Source: Polymyxa betae (taxonomy: Eukaryota; Endomyxa; Phytomyxea; Plasmodiophorida; Plasmodiophoridae). From it: a stretch of DNA of 36,172 bases. The translations under genes and the position numbers were made by a program. Positions 24,092 through 34,384 of this stretch are shown here, piece after piece; positions within the stretch are counted from its first letter, which is position 1, and every line of letters begins with the position of its first letter. The notes beneath the pieces are model-generated. The model saw only the letters and a list, made by a program, of their open reading frames with translations. It made no database searches and was not told where the DNA came from. The stretch lies in assembly GCA_003693705.1 (NCBI GenBank), contig RBZT01000787.1:1-36172 (forward strand), written 5' to 3'.

Positions 24092-24239
24092 AGTAATACA
24101 TTCAGACGGGTCATGGGCTCTAACGATCTGGTTTCGAACTCGGTTTGATGAAATGAACCCAACATGCTTGTTCAAAATTATTGCCGATTTATAACAGAAT
24201 CGGATTGCCTCGTTTCACTAACTGTTCTGTATATTATCC

Positions 24240-25721
24240 CTAACATGCTGGAGATGCTTGGCGCGAAGGGTTCGGGCTCGGTTCATCGATTTCGGATTGG
24301 GCATCTGAGCATGGAAGAGGCTGTACGCCTAGATCGATGTCTGGACAGATTTCACGTACAGACGCCATGAGTCTTGCATAATCGAACATTATCGGCTCCA
24401 ACGTTGCAGGTCGGAGTTGGACACACTCCACCAGACACGACACAAAACTGGGTATGCGGCGGGACGCGGGCGGGTACGGCACCCGATCCGTCGGGACCGG
24501 CTGGCCGCCCGACAGCAGATCCGATGCCGTCCGCAGCATGAGCCGCGCGTAGCGTTCGGCTTCGAGCGTGCAGGTCCGCGAATCGATCCACGCCTGCAGA
24601 TGCTCGGCGCAGTGCTTGACGCAGGGCTGCAGTTCGCGCTCCAGTACGGCGGCGACGAACGGACGCGCCGTCTCGGCGACCATGGGCAGATGCTTGACCA
24701 GGACGTGACGCATCGTCGCATACCAAGCGATAAGACGGGGGAATACGCTGCATTCAACCGCATTGATCAGGAGCTTCTGTTGGAGGCGCCGGGCCTCTTC
24801 AGGATAGCGGCAGCGGAGAAGGCGCAGGAGCGCCTCGGAGTGCTGGCGAACGTTGTCGTTGCGTGCGATGAATTTGCTGGCCTGCTGGATCTGAACAATG
24901 GGCAGAATGGTCGATGGGTACGTAAAGTCCGTTGATAGAGGCGTGGGTCGTGCTGGCTCCCCGATCGAATGTAACATCATGGTCATAGTCTGGCACATTT
25001 TCGGGTCGTACAGTATGCGTTGCTGATAGTGCGTCAGTAACATGATGACGGACGCCATCAACACCGCCGAGTCCGTGGTCATCACCGACGATTTGGTGGG
25101 ATCTGAAACGCGACAATCAGCGAAACCCTAAAACCCTAAAAACCTTCAACACTGACCAGACCGATACGGCTGCATCTTCTTCAGGCCCTGGACGATCTCG
25201 TTCAGCAGACGATTGGCGGTCTGCATCGAATCGCGATCGTTACGGAACACGGCCGGATACGCCGCTCGACAGGCGTCAATCAACATCTTCACGAACTCGT
25301 TGCTGGTCGAGTACGACGACAGCAGCCGGGCCATATTCAAGAACGACGTCTTCAGGTCCGCATCGAAATCGGCGTTCTCGGGCTTGCCCGAATCAAACAT
25401 CATGAAGAGCTGACTGCGGAATAACGTGACCATGGACAGATCGGCGTTCAAGTCCGCGACCGTCTCCAGCAGAGCGTCGTTACCATCACCATCGGACTCG
25501 AGTAAGCTGCGAGCGGAGAACACCACGCTCCAGAACCCGAACGGATTAAGATGGAGTTGACGAAGACATTGCACGATCGGGGCTTCCGGGACGACCGGAG
25601 CAGGCTTCGGCTTGTTTAACGATGTCGAAGATGAGGCTGTGGGGCCTGGTTGGGGCCATGGGCTCGTTGATGATGCCGGCAGAGCAGCCAGGCAGATCAG
25701 GGCGGAAATCAGAAACAGCAT
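24240..25721 (-). CDS. Secreted protein of unknown function
   Basis: Two exons, 25721-25157 and 25102-24240, join to 475 residues. ATG 25721 opens a clear signal peptide (MLFLISALICLAALPASSTS). A Pro/Ser-rich spacer follows, then a long mostly helical region (VQCLRQLHLNPFGFWSVVFS, LLNEIVQGLKKMQPY, LEAERYARLMLRTASDLLSG). The 54-nt intron carries two TTTTAGGG-like units on the sense strand. No domain is recognised and no second membrane helix is obvious. The frame is also open upstream of the ATG, but that part is Arg/Gly/Pro-rich and reads like GC-rich 5' UTR. A secreted or lumenal role is inferred from the signal peptide only. Confidence 0.7.
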
Positions 25722-25996
25722 TTCGTCGGTCGGGTCGCAGATCGGGCCTGGAAGGGGTCGTCTCGGCCCAGCCGGTCCTGGGTCTCTTTGACCGATCTCG
25801 GACTCCGTACATCGCCTCACACGGCCCTTCGCGCGGATTTCCACCCGCTCGCCGAGACCCGGACCTCGATCTCCCAGCGTCGTTGTCCGAGTCACGCCCC
25901 GATCGAGCCCTTGCCTTGTTCCTCTTCGGGACGCCCTTCGATCGGGCGACACACTTCACGGACTCCGAGCTAAATCCTTTTTGATGCCGTACGTCG

Positions 25997-26347
25997 TCAG
26001 TGCAGAGTGCGGACCAGGCGTCGGATCTCGGCAGGCCGAGGTCGTACTGGCCCCTTCCCTATGTATGTTTGGTCATTAGCGAACCCTAGCGGACACACAG
26101 GTAGGAAATCTTCAAAGGGCGCTGCCCGTCCATGAAATTCGACGCGGATCGCTGACGCCAACTGCCGTTGAATTCGCGATGGAATTTTATGCAGCGATCG
26201 TGTGAGGAACTGACAGAAAGGAAACGTAGCCCTTTCATGAGCAAAGGGCAAATCAATCTCGTAGCGCTCGAACGACATCTTCCTGAGCACATTCGTAATG
26301 TAACTTGAAGACGTGACCAAACAGCATCCGCCAGATAGTAGTCCCAT
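25997..26347 (-). CDS. Hypothetical protein, possibly partial
   Basis: The frame is open from 26398, but the first ATG is at 26347. It encodes about 116 residues, including LVTSSSYITNVLRKMSFERY and FPFCQFLTRSLHKIPSRIQR. The composition looks protein-like and it is better than the overlapping frame in another phase. An upstream exon is possible (a T-rich tract ending in TTCAAG lies near 26415 on this strand). No family recognised. Confidence 0.3.
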   Translation of the reverse strand: MGLLSGGCCLVTSSSYITNVLRKMSFERYEIDLPFAHERATFPFCQFLTRSLHKIPSRIQRQLASAIRVEFHGRAAPFEDFLPVCPLGFANDQTYIGKGPVRPRPAEIRRLVRTLH

Positions 26348-26398
26348 CGCAGCACGTAGCTCATCCAGTAAGGGAAGCGGCTGACCAAATGGTGCCAA

Positions 26399-27881
26399 GC
26401 AAGAATGCTCAGAGAGCTTGAACGAAAAAAAAACACGAAAACAACATATTCGCAGAATCGGCTGCAGTTCAAAAGCGCTTTAAAAGTTTAAAAGTAAAAT
26501 CGTTTTAAAAAATTTGCGGAACGTCAACTTTGATACTCTGAACAATGTCAATCATAGCAGCTAAGAGAAAGCGACGAAGTTGAGAAAAAACCATCGATAG
26601 AAGATTTCTGACGAGATGAGCTTGATTGTGAGGCTTGATGAAACGAAATGAAGATTCAACATTGTTTGGAAGGCGCCATTATTTGATCATCCTTGAAGCG
26701 ACAGCAGCATCAGCACGGTATCGGCACAACGATCGACAGCGCCAACATAGCGATCGCAACCGTTGAAAGATTCCTACCGAGATCATCGTTTGGAAATGCA
26801 AATTGCGATCAAGAAAGTCTCGGTTATCGTATGTATTAACCATAGGTCAGCTTTCGCCCTTTCTTTTGGTGGCGTCTCCGTTGATGTCATTCTTGGTTCG
26901 AACAATCAGGGAGATTTTGGCCACAAGATCACAGCTGCAGTGTCAAAATCGAAACGTTCACTGTCTGTGAAACCCTAAAATCCTAAGGTGATTTCGGCAC
27001 TTCCAGGGCCATCTTGAATTGTAGCGCTGCTTGATGTTGACATCGTCGGTTCTTCCAGAATGGCCATTGCTTTAGTTGCCGTAATATATCATCAAGCGAT
27101 CATCAGCTTCGAAACGACATTTTGTAGCGATTATTTCTCCCATCTTATTCACGAGTTACGTGATAGATTTGATATAATAACTTGATTCTTCGCTAGTAGA
27201 GTTTGTTAAAGATCAGTCTCGTTCTCACCTGCATCTGACCAAGCATTACCGCTCTGTACGTTTATTGCAGGACTATCGTTACTGCAATCATCCAGTATCT
27301 TCATACTATGAGATTGCTTCAAGGCTTGGAGTGAAAGTTATTCTGCCAATTTTTCATTTCTAACGATGGTTTCAGAGCATGATCGCTATAAGCCGACCCT
27401 GTTTTGAAATCGTTGGTAAAAACACGTTGCTAAAAGTGCACCAACGAAAAACAGGTGTGAAATGCACTCGAGATCCAAGGACAAATCTGTCCTGTAGCTC
27501 GTGATGATGCTGCCACGATCATGTCGACTGTATTAGGCTGAACATCATCCCTGTAGCGATCAGATCGTCTGATTCACCGTTCGACCGCAAACGTTCGATT
27601 CGCTACCGCTGTTCCAACGTTGGCCAATACTTGGTTGATGAGCAAACGTATCCCATTTTCCTGAAGACAATAGGACCGATCGTCAACGGTTCTACGAAGG
27701 AGGCTGATTCGACTCCAATCGCAGCAAATATGGCTACAGATTAGGGAATGGGAGACCGTAACGATGGTATGAACGAAGTTTGTGCAACCGGCGGATGCCT
27801 TACTAATCGATATCCAGACGGAACGACAGCTTCCTACGACAGTTCGGATCGACCAACGATCAATGCCTTCGTTGTTTTACT
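26399..27881. other. Gene-poor stretch with possible decayed coding
   Basis: No complete gene is supported. Near 26881-26960 a plus-strand frame reads plausibly (DVILGSNNQGDFGHKITAAV) and is followed by a GT-AG interval at about 26969-27008 that contains AAACCCTAAAATCC. Around 27200-27360 another plus-strand frame reads EFVKDQSRSHLHLTKHYRSV without a start. These could be exons of an unrecognised gene or pseudogene remnants. Confidence 0.3.
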
Positions 27882-28229
27882 ATGAATTCGTACGTTGCAT
27901 CCACCATCGCTGACCAGATTTCCGACGACGATCCGAAATCGACAGACCGACGAGTTCATCACATCGAAGATGCGGTTGAGCTTTCAACCAACGAGAATCT
28001 CGTCTTGAAGCAACAACTGGAACGCCTACAGCAGTCTGGTTTTCAGCCTGGAAATCGAAAGCAGCATCTTCAGCCTGCTCGAATTCTCGGTCTTCCAATA
28101 ATACAGAACTTCCTGGAAGCTTCGAGCGCGCTCATGATCGCCTTTCGCCTGGAATCCCGCTGCACGACGACACTACTAATACGTAGTCAGATAGCAACCA
28201 GAGCTATTTATAGATCAGTGTTCTGGTAG
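27882..28229 (+). CDS. Hypothetical ORF with a short coiled-coil segment
   Basis: A 115-codon frame from ATG 27882. Residues about 35-60 (DAVELSTNENLVLKQQLERL) look like a short coiled coil; the remainder is unremarkable. The antisense frame is open too. No family recognised. It may be a 5' exon of the BTB gene that starts 150 bp downstream, whose ATG directly follows an acceptor-like GTGTAG. Confidence 0.25.
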   Translation: MNSYVASTIADQISDDDPKSTDRRVHHIEDAVELSTNENLVLKQQLERLQQSGFQPGNRKQHLQPARILGLPIIQNFLEASSALMIAFRLESRCTTTLLIRSQIATRAIYRSVFW

Positions 28230-28382
28230 ACGCATGATGGCATGGGGGAGTACGACCCGTCATGGGGTTCGTTCGCACTTCATTTTACAAGATCAATTCC
28301 GACATCGGAGATCCCAATACGCTCGTCGATGGTAACCGGATCGTCGTCGTTCGTCTCTGAATTCATGTTGCTGTCGGTGTAG

Positions 28383-28928
28383 ATGGCGATCGCTGTAATG
28401 GATGACGATGACCCGGTGTTGAATCAGCGATCGACAAGCGATCTGGAACTCGTCGTCGACGGGAAAAGCTTCTGGTGTCACAAGCGCATCATGACGAAGA
28501 GGAGCGATTATATCAATCAGGCGTTGAAGACGTTCGCCGACGACGATCATGTCGTCGTCGAGATCGATATCCCGCAATCGCTTCTTCCGGGGTATGACTC
28601 CCGACCGGCGACCAAACAGCGCTGGTTCGAGATCTATCTTAAGAACGTTTACCGCGTTTGTTGCCCGATCAAGAATCCTATCGATTGTTTAGCTCTTGCT
28701 GGGATCGCGAGCTTGATGGGCTCGAGGTTCCTTGTCGATTTCTGCGACCAGCTGCTCAGCGATCATCCGCCCGAGAATAACGATCTCGCATTCCTGTATG
28801 TGCTGTTGGCGTTCGCTCAGCAGTGTCGAATGCCGAAATATAACGAGACGTTGCAGCGTGAGATCGAGGTGCTTACGACAGGTCGCAGACAAGGCGAGGG
28901 GGTCGTCAGTTTCCTATCTGGATCATGA
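28383..28928 (+). CDS. BTB/POZ-domain protein
   Basis: A 181-residue frame starting at ATG 28383. Residues about 18-50 (TSDLELVVDGKSFWCHKRIM then TKRSDYINQAL) match the start of BTB/POZ domains, in which SDvxlvvxgxxfxaHKxvLaxrS is typical. The following helices fit the rest of the fold (FEIYLKNVYRV, CLALAGIASLMGSRFLVDFC, LAFLYVLLAFAQQC). BTB domains mediate dimerisation and often recruit cullin-3 ubiquitin ligases. No second domain is present, so this is a BTB-only protein or a gene whose other exons I did not find. The start immediately follows a possible splice acceptor. Confidence 0.65.
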   Translation: MAIAVMDDDDPVLNQRSTSDLELVVDGKSFWCHKRIMTKRSDYINQALKTFADDDHVVVEIDIPQSLLPGYDSRPATKQRWFEIYLKNVYRVCCPIKNPIDCLALAGIASLMGSRFLVDFCDQLLSDHPPENNDLAFLYVLLAFAQQCRMPKYNETLQREIEVLTTGRRQGEGVVSFLSGS

Positions 28929-29244
28929 ATGCTGTCGCAAATTCATCGAATTCCCATAAACAGATTTGTTGGACCTGGGATGCATTCTGTATAGGATTCG
29001 AAACGGTAGCGTCTTCACTGATTGAGATCATGCAAAAAGTGACTACATAATTACGAAGAGAATTAGCCGAGTTTGCTACATATGACAAGTTTCAATCGAT
29101 CGGCGAGAGCAGTTCCAGGTTGCTAATTTGAATACAGAAACCAAGGGCATCGCCTAAGGCCTTGACAAAAAAAATAACAAAAAAGTTGCGACTTTTTGCT
29201 TGCACTTCTTTAGCAAGAGTTCTGTTACAAGACGTGCGCGATTA

Positions 29245-29886
29245 ATGTCGTGTAGCGGCGTCTGGGACGCCGACCTCGGCATGGTCCGGCTGGAGGTCAG
29301 CCGAGGTCCACACATTCGATCCATGGGCGTCTCAATCCAGGGACGTCGTTACCTCTACCCAGAAGAAGCCGTCTTCCTTCTGAACCGCCACGCCTTGAAG
29401 CTCCCCGAACACCTCTCCTTCGCCGACTGGATCGATTGTCTCTCCACGGCCCGATCATTAACGACGCCGGCGCTGGCCGCCTACCTCTATCTACGTGATC
29501 GCGGCTTTGTCGTGATTCGCACGCGCCAGTACGACCGCCAGCTCGCCCTGAATCGCCACAAGCAAGCGTTAGCCGAACATTTCCAGCGTGTTCGTGACGG
29601 TATCGCTGGCGGCGCTGATCCGCCGATCGCCCCCGACGATCTTGCTCTGACCGACGCCACCGAGCCTCTCAGATTCTGCTGCTGGCTGCCAGATCAGCGC
29701 GAACGATTCAAGGCGAGTTCGCCGGACCCGCCGCAGTTTACGATCATGGCGATTTCGAGCCAGGATCCCGTCCCAGGTCACATCGAGACACGCCTCGATC
29801 TGATGCCGCTTCGCATGGCCGTACACGACCTCAACCATGTCTCGTTCGTGGAGTTCAAGGACGGCGCCGTACCGACCGCCCTCTAA
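29245..29886 (+). CDS. TSEN54: tRNA-splicing endonuclease subunit Sen54-like protein
   Basis: A 213-residue single-exon frame from ATG 29245. The N-terminal half carries Sen54 features: a strand around MVRLEVSRGPHIRSMG, then GRRYLYPEEAVFLLNR, LSFADWIDCLS, and YLYLRDRGFVVIRTRQYDRQ. Sen54 is a non-catalytic partner of the Sen2-Sen15-Sen34 endonuclease that excises tRNA introns in the nucleus. The C-terminal half (PPQFTIMAISSQDPVPGH and following) is compatible with the family's OB/endonuclease-like tail. It is shorter than human TSEN54 (about 526) and lacks the large insert. GC-rich third positions set it apart from AT-rich neighbours. Its stop lies 17 bp from the convergent uL2m stop. Confidence 0.75.
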   Translation: MSCSGVWDADLGMVRLEVSRGPHIRSMGVSIQGRRYLYPEEAVFLLNRHALKLPEHLSFADWIDCLSTARSLTTPALAAYLYLRDRGFVVIRTRQYDRQLALNRHKQALAEHFQRVRDGIAGGADPPIAPDDLALTDATEPLRFCCWLPDQRERFKASSPDPPQFTIMAISSQDPVPGHIETRLDLMPLRMAVHDLNHVSFVEFKDGAVPTAL

Positions 29887-29903
29887 AGTTATGTATTTTG
29901 GGA

Positions 29904-31299
29904 TCATTTTGCGTTCTTGGCTGCCTGCGCTTTCGCTGCCAGACGCGCCTTCTTCCCAACCTTCGCCCGTGACGACGCCGCCATCTGATGCTTGCTGCCG
30001 TACGACGCTTTCTTCGGGCCGTGCTGGACCATGCGGCCGTCACGCCGGCGCACGATCAGCTGCATGGATTTCTTCGGGCTGCGGGTCTTTCCGCCTTTCG
30101 CCGGTTTGCCCCACGGCGATACCGATGGCCGACCTCCGCTGGTCTTGCCTTCACCACCTCCCATTGGATGATCAACCGGGTTCATGGCCACACCACGAAC
30201 TGTCGGACGACGTCCGAGCCAGCGCTTACGCCCGGCCTTGCCGAGCTTTACGAACTTGTGCTCGCTGTTCGATACGACACCGATCGTCGCCATGCAATCG
30301 AGCAGGAATCGTCGCTCCTCTTTTGATGGCATCTTCAGCACCGCATAATTCGTGTCGGCGCTTTTCTCCATCAGAACGCATGACGACCCGGCCGATCGAA
30401 CGAATTGCGCCCCTGAAATATATTGTAAACATTTGGAATTTTCATACAGATACAAAACGGTGCCACTGAATTACTGAAAATTATCTTAAAAAAGATATTA
30501 ACATTAAACTTTAAACTTTTCGCCATTCTAACGACAAACCTCTTCCGGGCTTCGATTCAATATTGTGAATCTGCGTCCCAAGCGGGATATGTCGCAGGGG
30601 CATGGCGTTGCCTTTGACAATATCCAGGGCGCGCGTTCGCGAAGCCTGCACAGCATCGCCTGGCGCCAAACCATCGGGCGCAATGATGTACGCCAGGCCC
30701 TCCTTCTTCGGCAACGAGTCGTACTTGACAAGAGCGATATGACCGCTCCGGTTCGGGTCGTACTCAAGGCGCTCGACGATGCCTGGCACCTTACATGCAC
30801 GAATCAGAAAAAAAATCGCCAAAAAAATCCACGGATTGTTTTCAAAATTGCATCTTGAGAACACAAGCGATAAAACCAGAAACATCTGCCAAGGTAAGCT
30901 GCAAAAAAATGCAAAATGTTCTGATTCAAAAATGTATTCCTCTAAGATGATAAAAAAGCGAAAGTTTACATCGACGATTCGACGTTTGAAATCGATGATG
31001 CGATAGCGGCGTTTGTGACCGCCACCTCGATGCCGAACGGTGATGCGACCGTAATTATTTCGGCCACCGCTGGATCTCATACCAAACGTGAGATGGGGGA
31101 CGGGACGTCCTGGCCAGAGATGCGACCGATCCGCCAGCACCTATGAAAGGTCAGCCGGCGGGCCCGAGGTCGTCATTCAGCATACCGTTCCGCGCATGCC
31201 GGGCGTGGTCGGCTTCATGACCCGAAGCCGGGTTGCCGACGTCGACAGAAATCGGTGCAGGGCGCTGCCAATGTCGCAAAATGCCGCTTGCAGCATCAT
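29904..31299 (-). CDS. MRPL2: Mitochondrial large-subunit ribosomal protein uL2m (bacterial-type L2)
   Basis: Exons 31299-31186, 31140-30970, 30789-30540 and 30412-29904 give 347 residues. The protein matches bacterial/organellar L2 rather than cytosolic eL8: [98 protein letters not shown]. An N-terminal extension ([20 protein letters not shown]) is a typical mitochondrial presequence, so a nuclear gene for a mitoribosomal protein at the peptidyl-transferase centre is inferred. The C-terminus is extended and Lys/Ala-rich. Introns are 45, 180 and 127 nt, longer than most in the window. An AACCCTAAAT telo-box-like motif lies about 100 bp upstream of the start. Confidence 0.93.
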
Positions 31300-31524
31300 T
31301 TACGACAATGACGAGAGAGAGGGTCACCCCATCACCTCCCCAAACGCACATCTCGCACTGCAGCCTCACATAGCACATGACTATGGGACGTAACATTACA
31401 ACCCTAAATAAACCTCAGCTGAGAGCTCGTGCTGATATTTTAAAGTTTGCTTGAAAGCTTTACACCATACAAAGAAGAGGGTTAAACGTTTCTGAAAAAG
31501 AAAGATAAATTAAAAGACTTTATA

Positions 31525-32503
31525 TCAATGCCATTCGAGCTGTTCAGGTGTGATAGGTTCCTGGAGCGGTATGATGGATTTCTTGTCGACATCTCGTGGC
31601 AACGCCTTCCTCATATCATAGGCGTCCTCATCACCGGCATAATACTCAAGGACTCGCCTATACACCGAATACCCGAACTTTTCATACATGCAGATAGCGA
31701 CTTGATTCGATACGCGCACGAATAAATCCATGAAATATCCATGATATCTAAAAAAGATGACGACGAGGGTGATGGAACCGGGCGGATTACGTCTTATCGG
31801 AGACCTCCTCGAGGAAACGCATGAAAGTCTCAGCAAGACCCATTCGACGATATTCGGGACCAACCGAAAGAGCCGTCACATGACCATGAAGAAGATCAGC
31901 GCTACCTTCCGCCTTTCCAATAACTGCAAAAAATCATTAAGGGAAGTGAAAAATGATGAAGACTGAGATTAAAAAATTATTTCCCTAAGTAAATCCGTTT
32001 GCCAAGGAAACAGCTAAAATTCTAAAACAATCGAAATTGATTTATCGGAAAGTATTTTTTATGAATTTTCATTTGAGGATCATAGTTTTTGTGAAACATC
32101 TTGACAGCGTGATAATTGAAAAAGATATTAAAAGAAATTTGCACAATACTGTAAGAAGCAAAATAAATAGAGAAACTTACTATAGCCCATAGGTCGGCCA
32201 TTGGGCGCCTCTGCGAGCAGCATAAGATCGGGCCATCGTGCCATATATTCCTGATAGAATCGGATATTGTACTGATCAGGACGTCAGGTAATTGTAGAGA
32301 CACGACGCTCGATTACGGTTTCACTGCAATCAGAGGGTTAAAGAGGTTGATGACATTCTTGGAATAAAAGAGACTTACGTCAGGCAATCGGCATTGATCG
32401 GATTAAATCGGAACAGATCCTGGTAGGGCAAATGGTCAGATTGAGACTAAGCAGCATAGGCTGGTGCACCAACGTTCATATAGAAGCGCCGCATGGTAGT
32501 CAT
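31525..32503 (-). CDS. NAA20: N-alpha-acetyltransferase 20, NatB catalytic subunit
   Basis: Six exons: 32503-32474, 32419-32379, 32323-32317 (7 nt), 32271-32181, 31923-31791, 31747-31525. They total exactly 525 nt, or 174 residues plus stop, close to the usual 178. The enzyme acetylates N-termini beginning Met-Asp/Glu/Asn/Gln. Family segments: DLFRFNPINADCLTETYNIR, YMARWPDLMLLAEAPNG, GYIIGKAEG, the acetyl-CoA loop GPEYRRMGLAETFM, DLFVRVSNQVAICMYEKFGY, EDAYDMRKALPRD, KKSIIPL. The 7-nt exon supplies the conserved ET of LTETY; skipping it shifts the frame. Intron 4 is unusually long here (257 nt). Confidence 0.95.
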
Positions 32504-33589
32504 GATGATGCCGATCAAACACGAACGAGCAATCCAATAGGCAGCGCAGTTTATGAGAAACACGATTCAGCATCTCAACTTTTCCAAAGTTTCAAACACT
32601 TTTCCATGATGGATATTATAAAACTCGGTAATCAGACTGCGCAGTAAAACGCACACACTATTATACAGTACAATCTGTGGAACATAATACCGCAGCGTAT
32701 TGCGTTCGGAAACAAAAGTGCGCGGTTTCGTGTATTTACATTCAGCGAAGTGGCAACAATTCGTTGCCTTCTGCCTGAAGTCAATGAAGGTAGACGTTTG
32801 CAGGCAGCAGATGCTGGCCGTGCAGGAGTTACAAGGATCACACAGGATACCACACCATCATGATTGGATGACCAAATGGACACTAACATCGGTGCACAAT
32901 ATGTAGTTCGCTTTGTTTCCACTACCAGTTTACGCTTTTTTATATTATATTCATGCATGCCGAAACATGATTATATGAATAATCCGTACTTTTCATGTCA
33001 AATCTTCGAAAAGTTGGTTATTTGTCAATAAGCGTCGAGGACGAGAAGGCAACAGATGGTAATAACCGAGCATCAGACCGAAGGTAAATACGGTGATTCC
33101 TGCAAGAACGAGATTTCAGCAGGCTGTGATAACTCAAAGTGAGTCATAGCGATCAGAGCGAGAACGTTAATGCATCCGGGATCATGATCGAGAATCGTCC
33201 AATGATCAAGAGTTTATTAATAAAAGATCGTAAACTTGCTACAAGCAATCAAACGAACTTCGAAAGTGATCTCCGAATGCTCTACACGGTAAGCTACAAG
33301 CTAAACCTGACGGATCCTCAGCCTTGGCATGGAAATTGGCGGAAGGGCGGCCTGGTTCCGCCAGCGGAAGAACAGATTGCGCACTTTATATACAAAAGCA
33401 ATTGAGCAATCCGCACTTTTTTATGCAGTACAATGTAAAATGTACATGAAGTGGGTCCTGCTGACAGAACAGTCATTTTTGGCGTGTATCATACTGTATG
33501 GTTAGTCACTATTGGATCGGCTGCGCTGCGCTGCCACGTGATCTCTCATTTCTTGCGGGCTTCGTCATAGTGAAAGTGTCGCTAGCCAA
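32504..33589. other. Intergenic stretch upstream of NAA20 and the methyltransferase
   Basis: No gene is supported on either strand. Plus-strand frames at 32432-32647 and 33139-33405 lack ATG or family features; the latter begins at GTGAGT, which looks more like a splice donor. A perfect 8-bp inverted repeat TGGCGGAA / TTCCGCCA lies at 33337-33363. This divergent spacer probably carries promoters for NAA20 (left) and the methyltransferase-like gene (right). Confidence 0.4.
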
Positions 33590-34384
33590 ATGGAAGGAAA
33601 AATATTCAACCCAGAAACCCTGCTCGAGATTACTCGAAAGCTGGAGGCAGCATCCGGCAAACCAGTTTTCACCCCTGAGCAACTCAATAAAGTCCTAGCA
33701 GACTTAGCTTCATTAGGGCGTCCGCCTACACCGGACTCAGATTGTGATCTTGGTGAAGCAGCGCTCCTGGTTCCAGGCCTTCCCTATTCGGAATATGTTG
33801 ATCTGCTAGATGCCGATTCGACCTGGGGTGACATGTATGCGAATTGCATCGCTTACGGTTTCCGGCCGCGTTTCATTCAAGAATTTGGATATGCAATATT
33901 CACTGCCGAAGTTGTCGACTCCCTTGTCTCGCTGTTAACGAGCAAGAAAGTATTGGAAGCCGGCTGTGGAACGGGATGGCTTGCTGCAGAATTGACGAAG
34001 CGAGGCGTCGATATTGTCGCTGCCGATCATATCGATTACCGCAAGCCTCCTGCTGATCATCAACAATATAACTTCCGTCGTGTCTATCAGCTGGACTATC
34101 ATGGAGATGCTGTAAAACTGCTTCCCGGCGAATTTGACGTCGTTTTAATCATCTGGCCGAATCTCGATGACAGTTTTGCTGCCGATGTTGCGAAGGCTAT
34201 GCGCCCTGGCCAGATGATGATATATGAAGGTGAAGGACCATATGGTGCCACAGCTGACGATGTATTTTTCGAAATTCTTGAGAGTGAATTCGAGTGTCTT
34301 AAATCTGAAACTGATGCTTTGAATGACAATCACCGCGTATTCAGCAGCTTGCATGATTATTGGCAAGTGGTAATCAAGAAATAA
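33590..34384 (+). CDS. SAM-dependent methyltransferase-like protein
   Basis: A 264-residue single-exon frame from ATG 33590. The central region has the class I methyltransferase signature: motif I VLEAGCGTGWLAAEL, an acidic post-I position in IVAADHIDYR, a strand-4-like segment EFDVVLIIWPNLDDSFA, then the post-motif MRPGQMMIYEGEGPYG. The WPN triplet at motif IV is not one of the classic D/N-PPY signatures of nucleic-acid amino-methylases. The N-terminal ~90 residues are helical and unassigned. The substrate is unknown; small-molecule or protein methylation are both possible. Confidence 0.8.
   Translation: MEGKIFNPETLLEITRKLEAASGKPVFTPEQLNKVLADLASLGRPPTPDSDCDLGEAALLVPGLPYSEYVDLLDADSTWGDMYANCIAYGFRPRFIQEFGYAIFTAEVVDSLVSLLTSKKVLEAGCGTGWLAAELTKRGVDIVAADHIDYRKPPADHQQYNFRRVYQLDYHGDAVKLLPGEFDVVLIIWPNLDDSFAADVAKAMRPGQMMIYEGEGPYGATADDVFFEILESEFECLKSETDALNDNHRVFSSLHDYWQVVIKK

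Noticed and set aside
24417-24935. 172-codon plus-strand frame
   Set aside because: It lies antisense within the secreted-protein exon 2, in GC-rich sequence that keeps several frames open.
25546-25984. Arg/Pro-rich frames on both strands upstream of the secreted protein
   Set aside because: GC-rich sequence lacking family features; more likely 5' UTR and promoter.
29569-30469. Overlapping frames opposite the Sen54-like and uL2m genes
   Set aside because: Antisense shadows of strongly conserved coding sequence.
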